From assembly GCF_030052815.1 (NCBI RefSeq), contig NC_079503.1:44682735-44746734 (forward strand): a stretch of DNA of 64,000 nucleotides, read 5' to 3'. This DNA is from Hevea brasiliensis. Lineage: Eukaryota; Streptophyta; Magnoliopsida; Malpighiales; Euphorbiaceae. The position numbers and the translations under genes are program-made. Each line of letters starts with the position of its first letter. The first letter of the stretch is position 1. Positions 21,867-33,784 of this stretch are shown piece after piece. Under the pieces are notes generated by a model. The model was not told the origin of the DNA. It saw only the letters and a program-made list of their open reading frames with translations, and did no database searches.

Positions 21867-24800
21867 ATAACTGTAACACCCTTACTGTAGCAATTCCGTA
21901 CATTCTACTGTTCTGGTGACTGGTATCGGTTTGGACAGCTAGAACATCTGGAAAAATATTAAGACTAGAGTGAGGAATCATAAATAACTCAAATAAAAAT
22001 AAGAAAAATTTAGGAAAAATTTTAAAAATAAAATACAATGGGAAGTTAAATGAGCTAGTGCCCTAGCGATGGGTAACCTAGTGGAAAGTTACGATTTTTG
22101 CAGCTAGAAGGCCTAAACTCGGGAGAAAATTCATAAAATAATTTTTGAGACTCTAGAGAAGAATCATTGAGGTTTTGATGGCATTAGAATGCTAAGAAAA
22201 TACTTAGAAAAATTTTTAGATTGGTACAGATAATTTTAGCTAAATAAGCCAAACGGAGGGCATTTTGGTCATTTCGTCTTCAGAGATGATTTTTGGCCAA
22301 CTTGTCCAGTTAAGTAAATAATTATTATGACATAAAATATGAATAAATATTGCTAAAAATTTAATTGAAAATGAGTAGAAAAGAAAAAAAAAAGAAAAAT
22401 GAAGAAAATTAGAATTATGACATCATGATGATGTCATTTAAATTCTACCCTCCAATCACCATTCAACAAATATATTTAAAACACATAAAAGAGGATAAAA
22501 AACCACCCAAAAATATGCTTCTTCATTTCTTTCCTTCCATGGCTGGGATTTGTTTTTCTCGCCTCCATTTTCTTCATTTTTCAAGCTTACTTCCCTTGAT
22601 AAGTGTCCATAAAAACCCGAATCCCCAAAACAAAAACTTAATTCTAGAGCTTGCCTAAGAGATTTGAAGCAAAAGGGAGAGGAAAAAGTGGATTTGGTAA
22701 GCTTGAGAATTTCTTAAATGGAGGTTAGTGCATATTAACCTTTAAATCTTGTTTATTCCTTGAAAGTTAGCTTAAATATGAGCAAATGATTAAGAGATTG
22801 AAAGAAATCATGTATAAAAGTGAGAGGTAAAATTTGGGCAGCAACCATAAGAGGAGGAATTGATGTGTTTTGTTGAATTAAAACTTGAATACCAGCTTAG
22901 ATAAGGATATATATATGATTGATAACCTTGGTTGGTATGAATTTACATGAGAGTTGATTTTGGAAATTGGAGTTAGGGTTTGGGGCACAAATTTGAGATT
23001 TGCTCATGTACTGGTGAAAGGAAGTTCTAATGGTCAATTAGTGACCATTTAGCTATGTATGATTAGGAAGTGAAGTGATTTGTACCATGGGAATTAGGTT
23101 AGGTATGCTGTCCAATGTACCCTGTATGTCTGGATGGGAGTCCAGCAAGGTTGGACAGCTATAACTTGACTTTTGTAGGTTCAATTGGTCCAAGGCCAAT
23201 TGGACATGAAATTAAACACATAATGGCACAACTTTGATGGAGAAACCCTATCCAGAAACCAAACTTAGGATGCCCTAAAAATTGACCAAATCCGAGTAAC
23301 ATACATTCTGCCTGGGCAAAATGACCAAATGAACAGTGTTCATTCATTTAGTCATAACTCAGTGTAGAAAGGTCTAATTGACCTGAAATTTATGTCAATG
23401 AAATGCTTAGACAATTTAGAACAACTTTTATGTTGAACACAAAATCTAATTCTGGACTTAACCAAATGAAATTATTGGCCAAAATTAAACTACCAAATCT
23501 GGCAGAATGGTATTCTGCCCAGAATTTCTGGGTAGATACCATTCTGGCTAGCCTTGCTCAAAGTGGCATATCTTGAGCTAGAAAACTCCAAATGGAGTGA
23601 TTCAAAAAGGAAGTTAAAGAAGACACATAAAGGAACAACTTTCATGAAGACAATATTGCCAAATTCTCTCTGAAAAATTTATCGATGGAATAGTAGACCA
23701 AGTATATGAAATCTTAAAATTTTAAATAACCAATCCTAAGCTTTGAAATGGAATCGACAACCAATGCCAACAACTTTAGAATGCAAAATGTGGTAAGTTG
23801 GTGATATTAGAACCAATATACCTATTGTCTATGAAAAAGTCAACATTTTAGTTGAATAATAAAATGAATAGTAGCCATAAAATTTCAATTTCAAAGAATT
23901 ACATAAATTAAAAGTGTTAAATGCCCTAGTAGGCCTAGTGTGATTGGTTTGGATAGGTTGGCATGCCAATAGGGTTTTGTTAGTAGTACTGCACATGGCA
24001 TCATGCCATTCTGTGATATGATAGCTTATGGCTATACTAATTATGATGTTATACTTGGCTTTATGCCTTATTGCTTTTATGGCCTATTAGTCATTCTGTC
24101 TGCACACCAGGAGACACATTGTGACCGATGGTGTAACGGCTCGAGATTCCTGGTACCCAGTGCTAGTTTACCCGTTTATCCAATCCTATTAATTTGTATA
24201 GGTTACTTAGGCATGGAAAAGTATTAATAAAAATAAAATTAAGTTTAAAGGTAACAAATTGATGAAATATTAAGTTAAGAAATAAGAATGATTCCAATAA
24301 AAATAAATATTCTTAAGGGTCAGAAAATGAAGATAAATAGATACATGAGGCTTAAAATCATTATGAGATCGATAAATAACATGATAGGAAGAGTTAATAT
24401 CATAAGATTTAATTAGCCTTAAACAAAACAAAAATTTGGAAATTATTTATTATTCTTATAAGCACAATAACTAAGAAATTATTATTTTTATTTGTATATT
24501 ATATTTTCTTGTATTATTGGCACCACTAAACTTTATGCTTAGCGCGTCACTGTTTGCAATGCGTAGGTACTAAAGATTTGGCCAGAGAACCCAGTAGACT
24601 GCAGACTGAGATTTTGGAGTCTGGATCTGTAGAAGTGTAAGAAGTGTATAAGGTTGTCACCTCCTCAGCAATGCATGTAGATAGTGCTCACATTAGTCAT
24701 ATTATGTAATTTGTGCATTGTAATGAAAATTAGGAAATTATATGTAATATGCACCTGATGTAAATTATGAATTTATGCAATTAGTTTGCAAATTATGTAA

Positions 24801-25150
24801 ACTAATGAAATTGAGAATTTTGATATATGTAATAATCATGAATGAATTTGTACAAATGAGTATGGATTTGAATTACATAATGATTTTTGAAATGATGATA
24901 TGAGTATGGATGAATTATTGTATGGAAAATATTATTGAGACTTTAAAATAGGTAAATATTGAAATACACCAAATGATAATAAAATAGGAGAAACTCTGTT
25001 AGTTTCTCCGTCGAAAAATAATTGATATTAAAATATAACGAGAACAAAATTATTAAAGGAATAAAGTAAGATAAGATAGGGTGCTCCGGCACCGACTGTA
25101 GCACGCCTTGCTCGGCTACATTGTAGTTAGGTGAGAGGTGTCACAATAAC
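21867..25150 (+). mobile_element. Solo LTR (21872-25145) with 5-bp target duplication ataac
   Basis: The LTR runs from TGTAACACCC (21872) to GGTGTCACA (25145), 3274 bp, flanked by ataac at 21867-21871 and 25146-25150. Plus orientation. It is related to the tandem-array LTRs starting at 47222 (same opening, same tagcgatgggtaacc block at about 22063, and the gcttagcgcgtc block at about 24536) but clearly diverged and about 1 kb shorter. It contains the TGACATCAT/ATGATGTCA palindrome (22418-22436) and a donor-like GAG/GTTAGT (22724-22729). No internal domain and no gene. Confidence 0.95.
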
Positions 25151-25230
25151 ACCAAGCATCAGATTTGCTTTATGAGCATTTGAGGTATAAACGCAAAATT
25201 TATTTACGATAGTTGTCTAAGTTAGATTTA
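25146..25230 (+). other. Tat 3' UTR continued, before satellite
   Basis: A unique AT-rich stretch beginning with the target duplication ataac. It continues the Tat 3' UTR after the solo LTR and leads into the 59-bp array. No gene. Confidence 0.6.
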
Positions 25231-28200
25231 AATTGATTTTAATTTTCAGCATTTAATTTCTCGTCATCAACCTCTAGGTTCAAAATCCAAGTTGATTTTA
25301 ATTTTCAGCGTTTAATTTTTTGTCATCAACCTCTGGATTTAAGATCCAAGTTGATTTCAATTTTCAGCGTTTAAATTCCTATCATCAACCTCTAGATTCA
25401 AGATCCATGTTGATTTTAATTTTCAGCGTTTAATTTCCCGTTATCAACCTCTTGGTTCATGATTCAAGTTGATTTTAATTTTCAGCGTTTAATTTCCCAT
25501 CATCAATCTCTGGGTTCAAGATTCAAGTTAATTATAATTTTTAGCATTTAAATTCCCGTCATCAACCTCTGGGTTCAAGATTCAACTTGATTTTAATTTT
25601 CAGCGTTTAAATTCCTGTCATCAACCTCTGGGTTCAAGATCCAAGTTGATTTTAATTTTTAGCGTTTAAATTCCTGTCATCAATCACTGGGTTCAAGATC
25701 CAAGTTTATTTTAATTTTTAGTATTTAGTTTCTTTTTATCAACCTTTGGCTTCAAGATCCAAGTAGATTTTAATTTTCAGCATTTAATTTCCTGTCATCA
25801 ACCTCTGGATTCAAGATCTAAGTTGATTTTAATTTTCAGCATTTAATTTCCTGTTATCAACCTCCGAGTTCACGATTCAAGTTGATTTTAATTTTCCGCA
25901 TTTAATTTCCTGTCATCAACCTCTGGATTCAAGATCCAAGTTGATTTTAATTTTCAGCATTTAATTTCCTGTTATCAACCTCTGGGTTCAATATCCAAGT
26001 TGATTTTAATTTTCAGCATTTAATTTCTCATCATCAACCTCTGGACTCAATATCCAAATTGATTTTAATTTTCACCATTTATTTTCCTGTTATCAACCTC
26101 TGGGTTCAAGATCTAAGTTGATTTTAATTTTCAGCATTTAATTTCCTATCATCAACCTCTGGGTTCAAGATCCAAATTGATTTCAATTTTCAGTGTTTAA
26201 ATTCTCGTCATCAACCTCTGGGTACAAGATCCAAGTTGATTTCAATTTTCAGCGTTTAAATTCCTGTCATCAACCTTTGGATTCAAGATCCAAGTTGATT
26301 TTAATTTTCAGCGTTTAATTTCCTGTCATCAACCTCCGGATTCAAGATTCAAGTTGATTTCAATTTTTCAGCGTTTAAATTCCTGCCACGAACCTCGGGA
26401 TTCAATATCCAAGTTGATTTTAATTTTCAGCGTTTAAATTCCTGTCATCAACCTATGAGTTCAAGATCCAAGTTGATTTTAATTTTTAGCATTTAATTTC
26501 CTGTCATCAACCTCTGGGTTCAAGATCCAAGTTGATTTTAATTTTAAGCATTTAATTTTCTATCATCAACCTCTGGGTTCAAGATCCAAGTTGATTTTAA
26601 TTTTCAGTATTTAATTTCCTGTCATCAACCTCTGGGTTCAAGATTCAACTTGATTTTAATTTTCAGCGTTTAATTTCCTGTCATCAACCTCTGGGTTCAA
26701 GATCCAAGTTGATTTTAATTTTTAGCGTTTAAATTCCTGTCATCAACCACAGGGTTCAAGATCCAAGTTTATTTTAATTTTTAGTATTTAATTTCCTGTT
26801 ATCAACCTTTGGCTTCAAGATCCAAGTAGATTTTAATTTTCAGCATTTAATTTCCTGTCATCAACCTCTGGACTCAAGATCTAAGTTGATTTTAATTTTC
26901 AGCATTTAATTTCCTGTCATCAACCTCCGAGTTTAAGATTCAAGTTGATTTTAATTTTCAGCATTTAATTTCCTGTCATCAACCTCTGGATTCAAGATCC
27001 AAGTTGATTTTAATTTTTAGCATTTAATTTCCTGTTATCAACCTCTGGGTTCAATATCCAAGTTGATTTTAATTTTCAGCATTTAAATTCCCATCATCAA
27101 TCTCTGGACTCAATATCCAAATTGATTTTAATTTTCAGCATTTATTTTCCTGTTATCAACCTCCGGGTTCAAGATCTAAGTTGATTTTAATTTTCAGCAT
27201 TTAATTTCCTGTCATCAACCTTTGGGTTCAAGATCCAAGTTGATTTCAATTTTCAGCGTTTAAATTCTCATCATCAACCTCTGGGTTCAAGATCCAAGTT
27301 GATTTCAATTTTCAGAGTTTAAATTCCTGTCATCAACCTCGGGATTCAAGATCCAAGTTGATTTTAATTTTCAGCATTTAATTTCCTGTCATCAACCTCT
27401 GGATTCAAGTTTCAAGTTGATTTTAATTTTCAGCATTTAAATTCCTGTCACGAACCTCTGGATTCAAGATCCAAGTTGATTTTAATTTTCAGCGTTTAAA
27501 TTCCTGTCATCAACCTCTGAGTTCAAGATCCAAGTTGAATTTAATTTTTAGCATTTAATTTCCTGTCATCAACCTCTAGGTTCAAGATCCAAGTTGATTT
27601 TAATTTTAAGCATTTAATTTTCTATCATCAACCTCTGGGTTCAAGATCCAAGTTGATTTTAATTTTCAGTATTTAATTTCCTGTCATCAATCTCTGGGTT
27701 CAAGATCCAAGTTGATTTTAATTTTCACAATTTAATTTCCTGTCATCAACCTCAGAATTCAAGATCCAAGTTGATTTTAATTTTCAGCATTTATTTTCCT
27801 GTTATCAACCTCTGGGTTCAATTTCCAAGTTGATTTTAATTTTCAGCATTTCATTTCCCGTCATCAACCTCTGGGTTCAAGATCCAAATTGATTTTAATT
27901 TTCAGCATTTAATTTCCTGTTATCAACCCTGGGTTCAAGATCTAAGTTGATTGTAATTTTCAACATTTATTTTCCTGTCCTCAACCTTTAGGTTCAAGAT
28001 CCAAGTTGATTTCAATTTTCAGCGTTTAAATTCTCATCATCAACCACTGGGATCAAGATCCAAGTTGATTTCAATTTTCAGCGTTTAAATTCCTGTCATC
28101 AACCTCTGGATTCAAGATCCAAGTTGATTTTAATTTTCAGCATTTAATTTCCTGTCATCAACCTCTGGATTCAAGTTTCAAGTTGATTTTAATTTTCAGC

Positions 28201-31200
28201 ATTTAAATTCCTGTCATGAACCTCTGGATTCAAGATCCAAGTTGATTTTAATTTTCATCTTTCAAATTTCTGTCATCAACCTCTGAGTTCAAGATCTAAG
28301 TTGATTTTAATTTTTAGCATTTAATTTCCTGTCATCAATTTCTGGGTTCAAGATCCAAGTTGATTTTAATTTTAAGCATTTAATTTTCTATCATCAACCT
28401 CTGGGTTCAAGATCCAAGTTGATTTTAATTTTCAGTATTTAATTTCCTGTCATCAACCTCTGAGTTCAAGATCCAAGTTGATTTTAATTTTCATAATTTA
28501 ATTTCCTATTGTCAACCTCTGAATTCAATATCCAAGTTGATTTTAATTTTCAGCATTTATTTTCCTGTTATCAACCCCTGGGTTCAAAATCCAAGTTGAT
28601 TTTAATTTTCAGCATTTCATATTTTGTCATCAACCTCTGGGTTCAAGATCCAAGTTAATTTTAATTTTCAGCATTTAATTTCCTGTCATCAACCTCTGGG
28701 TTCAAGATCCAAGTTGATTTTAATTTTTAGCGCTTAAATTCCTGTCATCAACCACTGGGTTCAAGATCCAAGTTTATTTTAATTTTTAGTATTTAGTTTC
28801 CTGTTATCAACCTTTGGCTTTAAGATCTAGTAGATTTTAAATTTCAGCATTTAATTTCCTGTCATCAACCTCTGGATTCAAGATCTAAGTTGATTTTAAT
28901 TTTCAGCATTTAATTTCCTATTATCAACCTCCGAGTTCACGATTTAAGTTGATTTTAATTTTCAACATTTAATTTCCTGTCATCAACCTCTGGATTCAAG
29001 ATCCAAGTTGATTTTAATTTTCAGAATTTAATTTCCTGTTATCAACCTCTGGGTTCAATATCCAAGTTGATTTTAATTTCAGCATTTAATTTCCCATCAT
29101 CAACCTCTGGACTCAATATCCAAATTGATTTTAATTTTCAGCATTTATTTTCCTGTTATCAACCTCTGGGTTCAAGATCCAAGTTGATTTTAATTTTCAG
29201 CATTTAATTTCCTGTCATCAACCTCTGGGTTCAAGATTCAAGTTGATTTCAATTTTCAGCATTTAAATTCACGTAATCAACCTCTAGGTACAAGATCCAA
29301 GTTGATTTCAATTTTCAGCGTTTAAATTCCTGTCATCAACCTCTGGATTCAAGATCCAAGTTGATTTTAATTTTCACCGTTTAATTTCCTGTCATCAACC
29401 TTCGGATTCAAGATTCAAGTTAATTTTAATTTTCAGCGTTTAAATTCCTGCCACGAACCTCCGGATTCAAGATCCAAGTTGATTTTAATTTTCAGCGTTT
29501 AAATTCCTATCATTAACCTCTGAGTTCAAGATCCAAGTTGATTTTAATTTTTAGAATTTAATTTCCTGTCATCAACCTCTGGGTTCAAGATCCAAGTTGA
29601 TTTCAATTTTCAGTATTTAATTTCTTGTCATCAACCTCTGGGTTCAAGATTCAACTTGATTTTAATTTTCAGCGTTTAAATTCCTGTCATCAACCTTTGG
29701 GTTCAAGATCCAAGTTAATTTTAATTTTTAGCATTTAAATTCCTGTCATCAACCACTGGGTTCAAGATCCAAGTTTATTTTAATTTTTAGTATTTAATTT
29801 CCTGTTATCAACCTTTGGCTTCAAGATCCAAGTAGATTTTAATTTTCAGCATTTAATTTCCTGTCATCAACCTCTGGATTCAAGATCTAAGTTGATTTTA
29901 ATTTTCAGCATTTAATTTCCTGTCATCAACCTCCGAGTTCAAGATTCAAGTTGATTTTAATTTTCAGCATTTAATTTCCTGTCATCAACCTCTGGATTCA
30001 AGATCCAAGTTGATTTTAATTTTCAGCATTTAATTTCCTGTTATCAACCTCCGGATTCAAGTTACAAGTTGATTTTAATTTTTAGCATTTAATTTCCTGT
30101 TATCAACCTCTGGGTTTAATATCCAAGTTGATTTTAATTTTCAGCATTTAATTTCCCATCATCAACCTCTAGACTCAATATCCAAATTGATTTTAATTTT
30201 CAGCATTTATTTTCCTGTTATCAACCTCTGGGTTCAAGATCTAAGTTGATTTTAATTTTCAGCATTTAATTTCCTGTCATCAACCTCTGGGTTCAAGATC
30301 CAAGTTGATTTCAATTTTCAGCGTTTAAATTCTCATCATCAACCTCTGGGTACAAGATCCAAGTTGATTTCAATTTTCAGAGTTTAAATTCCGGTCATCA
30401 ACCTCTGGATTCAAGATCCAAGTTGATTTTAATTTTCAGATTTTAAATTCCTGTCATCAACCTCTGAGTTCAAGATCCAAGTTGATTTTAATTTTTAGCA
30501 TTTAATTTCCTGTCATCAACCTCTGGGTTCAAGATCCAAGTTAATTTTAATTTTAAGCATGTAATTTTCTATTATCAACCTCTGGATTCAAGATCCAAGT
30601 TGATTTTAATTTTCAGTATTTAATTTCCTGTCATCAGCCTCTGAGTTCAAGATCCAAGTTGATTTTAATTTTCAGAATTTAAATTCCTGTCATCAACCTC
30701 TGGATTCAAGATCCAAGTTGATTTTAATTTTTAGCATTTATTTTCCTGTCATCAACCTCTGGGTTCAAGATCCAAGTTGATTTTAATTTTTAGCCCTGAA
30801 TTTCCCGTTATCAACCTCTGGGTTCAAAATCTAAGTTGATTTTAATTTTCAGCATTTATTTTCCTGTCATCAACCTCTGGGTTCAAGATCCAAGTTGAAT
30901 TTAATTTTTAGAATTTATTTTCCTGTTATCAACCTCTGGGTTCGAGATCTAAGTAGATTTAAATTTTCAGTATTTAATTTCTCTTCATCAACCTCTAGAT
31001 TCAAGATCCAAGTTGATTTTAATTTTCAACATTTATTTTTTTGTTATCAACAAGTTGATTTTAATTTTCAGCATTTATTTTCCTGTTATCATCCTCTGGG
31101 TTCGAGATCCAAGTTGATTTTAATTTTCAGCATTGAATTTTCCGTCATCAACCTCTAGGTTCAAGATCCAAGTTGATTTTGATTTTCAGCATTTAATTTC

Positions 31201-31285
31201 TTATCATCAACCTCTGGGTTCAAAATCCAAGTTGATTTTAATTTTTAGCATTTAAATTTCTTGCTATCGACCTTTGGTTTTAATA
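25231..31285 (+). repeat. 59-bp tandem array (about 102 copies) within Tat 3' UTR
   Basis: The period is 59 bp: consecutive copies of tcatcaacctctgggttcaa move back one base per 60-base line throughout. Monomer parts in order: catttaatttcctgtcatca, then acctctgggttcaagatcc, then aagttgattttaattttcag. About 6.05 kb in total. Copies vary at a few sites (gggttc/ggattc/gagttc; cagc/tagc/cagt; aatttcc/aaattcc). Variant groups recur at about 17-18 monomer spacing. There is a truncated monomer at about 31046-31055 and degenerate edges at both ends. No spacers, no coding potential. Position between integrase and the polypurine tract makes it an intra-element array rather than a free satellite. Confidence 0.95.
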
Positions 31286-31367
31286 TCCCAGCCGCCCAAA
31301 ATATGGTTCTGAATCTTTACATGATTCCTATGCAAGTGAATTTCATTCTCTTTAATAGAAATTATGT
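31286..31367 (+). other. Tat 3' UTR end
   Basis: A unique 82-bp stretch between the array and the polypurine tract. Nothing else recognised. Confidence 0.6.
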
Positions 31368-31380
31368 GAAGAGGGGCAAT
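31368..31380 (+). other. Tat polypurine tract
   Basis: The sequence gaagaggggcaat sits directly before TGTAGACACC, the characteristic start of Tat/Ogre-type LTRs. This is the expected plus-strand primer. Confidence 0.85.
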
Positions 31381-31608
31381 TGTAGACACCATATTTTGGT
31401 CGACCTTCAAATGCAAGGTTCTTTTAAAATTGAAACTTGTGTTATCCGTTCTCAATCGATGACCTTATCACAGGTAGCTTTTCTGAACTCACCAATGGTT
31501 TGTCTCTAGAACAAATCGATCTCACGTTAAAGTTAGATTGCTTTCCGATCCCCTGGTCTTTATCCAATGAGTTCGAGTCAATATTGAATCTCTGGACTGT
31601 TAGTAGTA
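31381..31608 (+). mobile_element. Tat 3' LTR, first part
   Basis: Starts TGTAGACACCATATTTTGGT, typical of Tat-lineage LTRs, right after the polypurine tract. Interrupted at 31609 by a 650-bp repeat and resumed at about 32259. Confidence 0.8.
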
Positions 31609-32258
31609 TGCCCTAGAGCATATCATTTAGTGTGTATCTTGCACATGTTTTTATTAATAAAAGGCATTTTCACTTTTTCATTTACATAATATATTTATGT
31701 GTAATAGAAAATGTCCATTGATATTTTATTAGAAATTCTATTCTTAAGTTGTTAAGAATATGAGTGACAGTATTTCTAGCACAAGGTATCATAAATAGGT
31801 TCACAATCGAGGATACTTCACAATAAGGACATGACTTATCCAGAAAGATTGTAATCATGTTTGTTCCCAAGTTATTTATATGAGATGTAAATAAGATGGA
31901 ATGGTGAGTCCCATGCCATATGACAAACATGATAGGCACTTATACATGATAAGTAGGCCGAACTAGTGACATTTATGATAAGCACATGGAGTTTACTCTT
32001 GTCAATGTATTGTCATAAATCATATCTGTGCATATAATCTTTAGACCTGAGATAGCACAGTTATCTTATATATAGGTGGTTTGAGTTTGATACTGCTTTC
32101 ATACTTGTACTGTGTATGGGTATATGAGCATGTGTTGGCTCCTACTAGTTATATATGGAGGAAGGTGTTGATCAAGATGGAATCTATTCCTCTAAGTAAA
32201 TAGGGATAAAATCCTATGTTCATTTAATTGTTCTTGATGTTTCAAGTTCCTAGCCAGG
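31609..32258 (+). mobile_element. Inserted copy of the TGCCCTAGAGC repeat
   Basis: A plus-strand copy matching the complement of 13158-13803 from TGCCCTAGAGC to about gttcctagccagg, where similarity stops. It is about 18 kb from, and inverted relative to, its partner. It splits the Tat LTR. Non-coding; truncated at its right end. Confidence 0.8.
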
Positions 32259-32345
32259 TGAAATCAATGCGAAAGAATTGCTCAAGTTTCGTCAAAGTAA
32301 AACTCAAATTTCTAATAATTATGAAACATTGGCTATGAGGATCAA

Positions 32346-32597
32346 GTATATCTTGCTCGGTCGACATACTCTATGTTATGAGACTAGCAACGGTCTCATA
32401 ACAGTGATAACTGTGTCATGTGAAAAATAAGTGTATCTTGCTCCGTTGATACACTCTGCGTTATGAGACTAGCTACGGTCTCATAACAGTGATAACTGTG
32501 TCATGTGAAAATTGAGTGCATCTTGCTCTGTCGATACACTCTGTGTCATGAGACTAGCTACGGTCTCATGATAATGGCAATTGTGTGATTTGAAATG
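32346..32597 (+). repeat. Three 85-bp repeats each with a 10-bp hairpin
   Basis: Repeats start with tatcttgctc-type sequence at about 32349, 32434 and 32519. Hairpins: 32375-32402 and 32460-32487 have arms GTTATGAGAC/GTCTCATAAC around an 8-nt loop; 32545-32572 has GTCATGAGAC/GTCTCATGAT. In the third, a T-A pair has become C-G, keeping the stem. Confidence 0.85.
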
Positions 32598-33270
32598 TTG
32601 TGGATTCGTATTTATGACCACAGTCCTAAACTACCTACGTATCCCCCTCATTATCCTGAGGAAGAATCAGACCCACTCGTAGTTCGACACTTGAAACTGT
32701 GGTGATGCATGTTCTTCTATGCCTTACACACCTACAGGTGACATGTTGATGCGTGTTCTTCTATGCCTTACACAACTATGCCATATGCCCTAAACAACGT
32801 CTAAGGACTTACTTAAAAATATTTGTCATGAAATGTTGTGGGTTCGTATTTAGGACTGCGGTCCTAAACTACCTACGTATCCCCCTCGCTATCCTGAGGA
32901 AGAATCAGACCCCCTCGTAGTTCGATAATTGAAGTTGTGGATTCGTATTTATGACCACAGTCCTAAACTACCTACGTATCCCCCTCATTATCCTGAGGAA
33001 GAATCAGACCCACTCGTAGTTCGACACTTGAAACTGTGGTGATGCATGTTCTTCTATGCCTTACACACCTACAGGTGACATGTTGATGCGTGTTCTTCTA
33101 CGCCTTACACAACTATGCCATATGCCCTAAACAACGTCTAAGGACTTACTTAAAAATATCTGTCATGAAATGTTGTGGGTTCGTATTTAGGACTGCGGTC
33201 CTAAACTACCTACGTATCCCCCTCGCTATCCTGAGGAAGAATCAGACCCCCTCGTAGTTCGATAATTGAA
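32598..33270 (+). repeat. About 337-bp tandem duplication in Tat LTR
   Basis: Copy 1 is 32598-32933 and copy 2 is 32934-33270. Each contains two forms of the gttgtgg-ttcgtatt...ctacctacgtatcc block, one with taggac-tgcg-gtccta, a perfect 6-bp hairpin. Confidence 0.85.
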
Positions 33271-33420
33271 ACTGTGGTGATGCATGTTATTCTATGCCTT
33301 ACACACCCACAGGTGACACGTTGATGCATGTTCTTCTATGCCTTACACAACTATGTCATGTGTCCTAAACAACGTCTAAGGACTTACAAAAAAATATCTA
33401 ATTCATGATTTGAAAAAAAA

Positions 33421-33784
33421 TTAGGATGATTGGGTCTCAAAATTTTCTCTGATTTTTATGCTTCCTATATGCTACTTCTTATCATGGGCATGCTAATTTT
33501 GCCAGAGATTCTAAAAAAACTTAGTCCTCTAGGGGGCCTCTTTTCGCAAAAACTTTCTTATAACCTCAAAATTTTTGAGAAGAACTGTTCACCAAAAAAG
33601 ACTTCCTCAAAGTCATAATACAATTTTCCTCTGATTTTTCTTTTTCTTCTCTCCCTCATGCTTCATTATTCTACAGCTATTTCAAAACTTTTTCTGCCTT
33701 GACTCCTTTCTCTTCCATGAACTCAATTCTTTGTCCCCTAACTTTTGCCTTAAATGCTATTTCAAGTTTTTATTTCAGCGGGCT
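33421..33784 (-). other. Probable 3' UTR or LTR-side tail of a minus-strand Tat element
   Basis: T-rich and non-coding. It is continuous (across the chromovirus insertion) with 46093-46674, which reads as Tat 3' UTR on the minus strand. The border with the plus-strand Tat LTR is not sharp, so this assignment is uncertain. Confidence 0.4.

Larger units (their letters stand above)
20938..21871 (+). other. Tat 3' untranslated region, first part
   Basis: Non-coding and A-rich, beginning right after the integrase stop. Two homologous blocks (about 20950-21180 and 21545-21745) are each built from ~45-bp units with core GAAAACCYGAAARGG; see the hairpin entries. Poly-A runs lie at 21084-21101 and 21681-21702. 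A purine tract ending ggggggcaaat lies at 21476-21488 between the blocks. The region is split at 21872 by a solo LTR and resumes at 25146. Confidence 0.8.
32259..33420 (+). mobile_element. Tat 3' LTR, second part with internal repeats
   Basis: Contains the block ctacctacgtatccccctc followed by gaagaatcagacc and cgtagttcg, a motif set seen in Tat LTRs, four times. Internal repeats are listed separately. The exact LTR end is not recognisable; the sequence changes to T-rich material of the next element near 33,400. Confidence 0.65.

Noticed and set aside
30895..31158. 87-codon frame across the 59-bp array
   Set aside because: It results from the repeat itself (period 59 is not a multiple of 3) and is a chance opening at the degenerate end.
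25231..31285. CRISPR-like direct repeat array
   Set aside because: The 59-bp units abut with no unique spacers, and the context is a plant retrotransposon.
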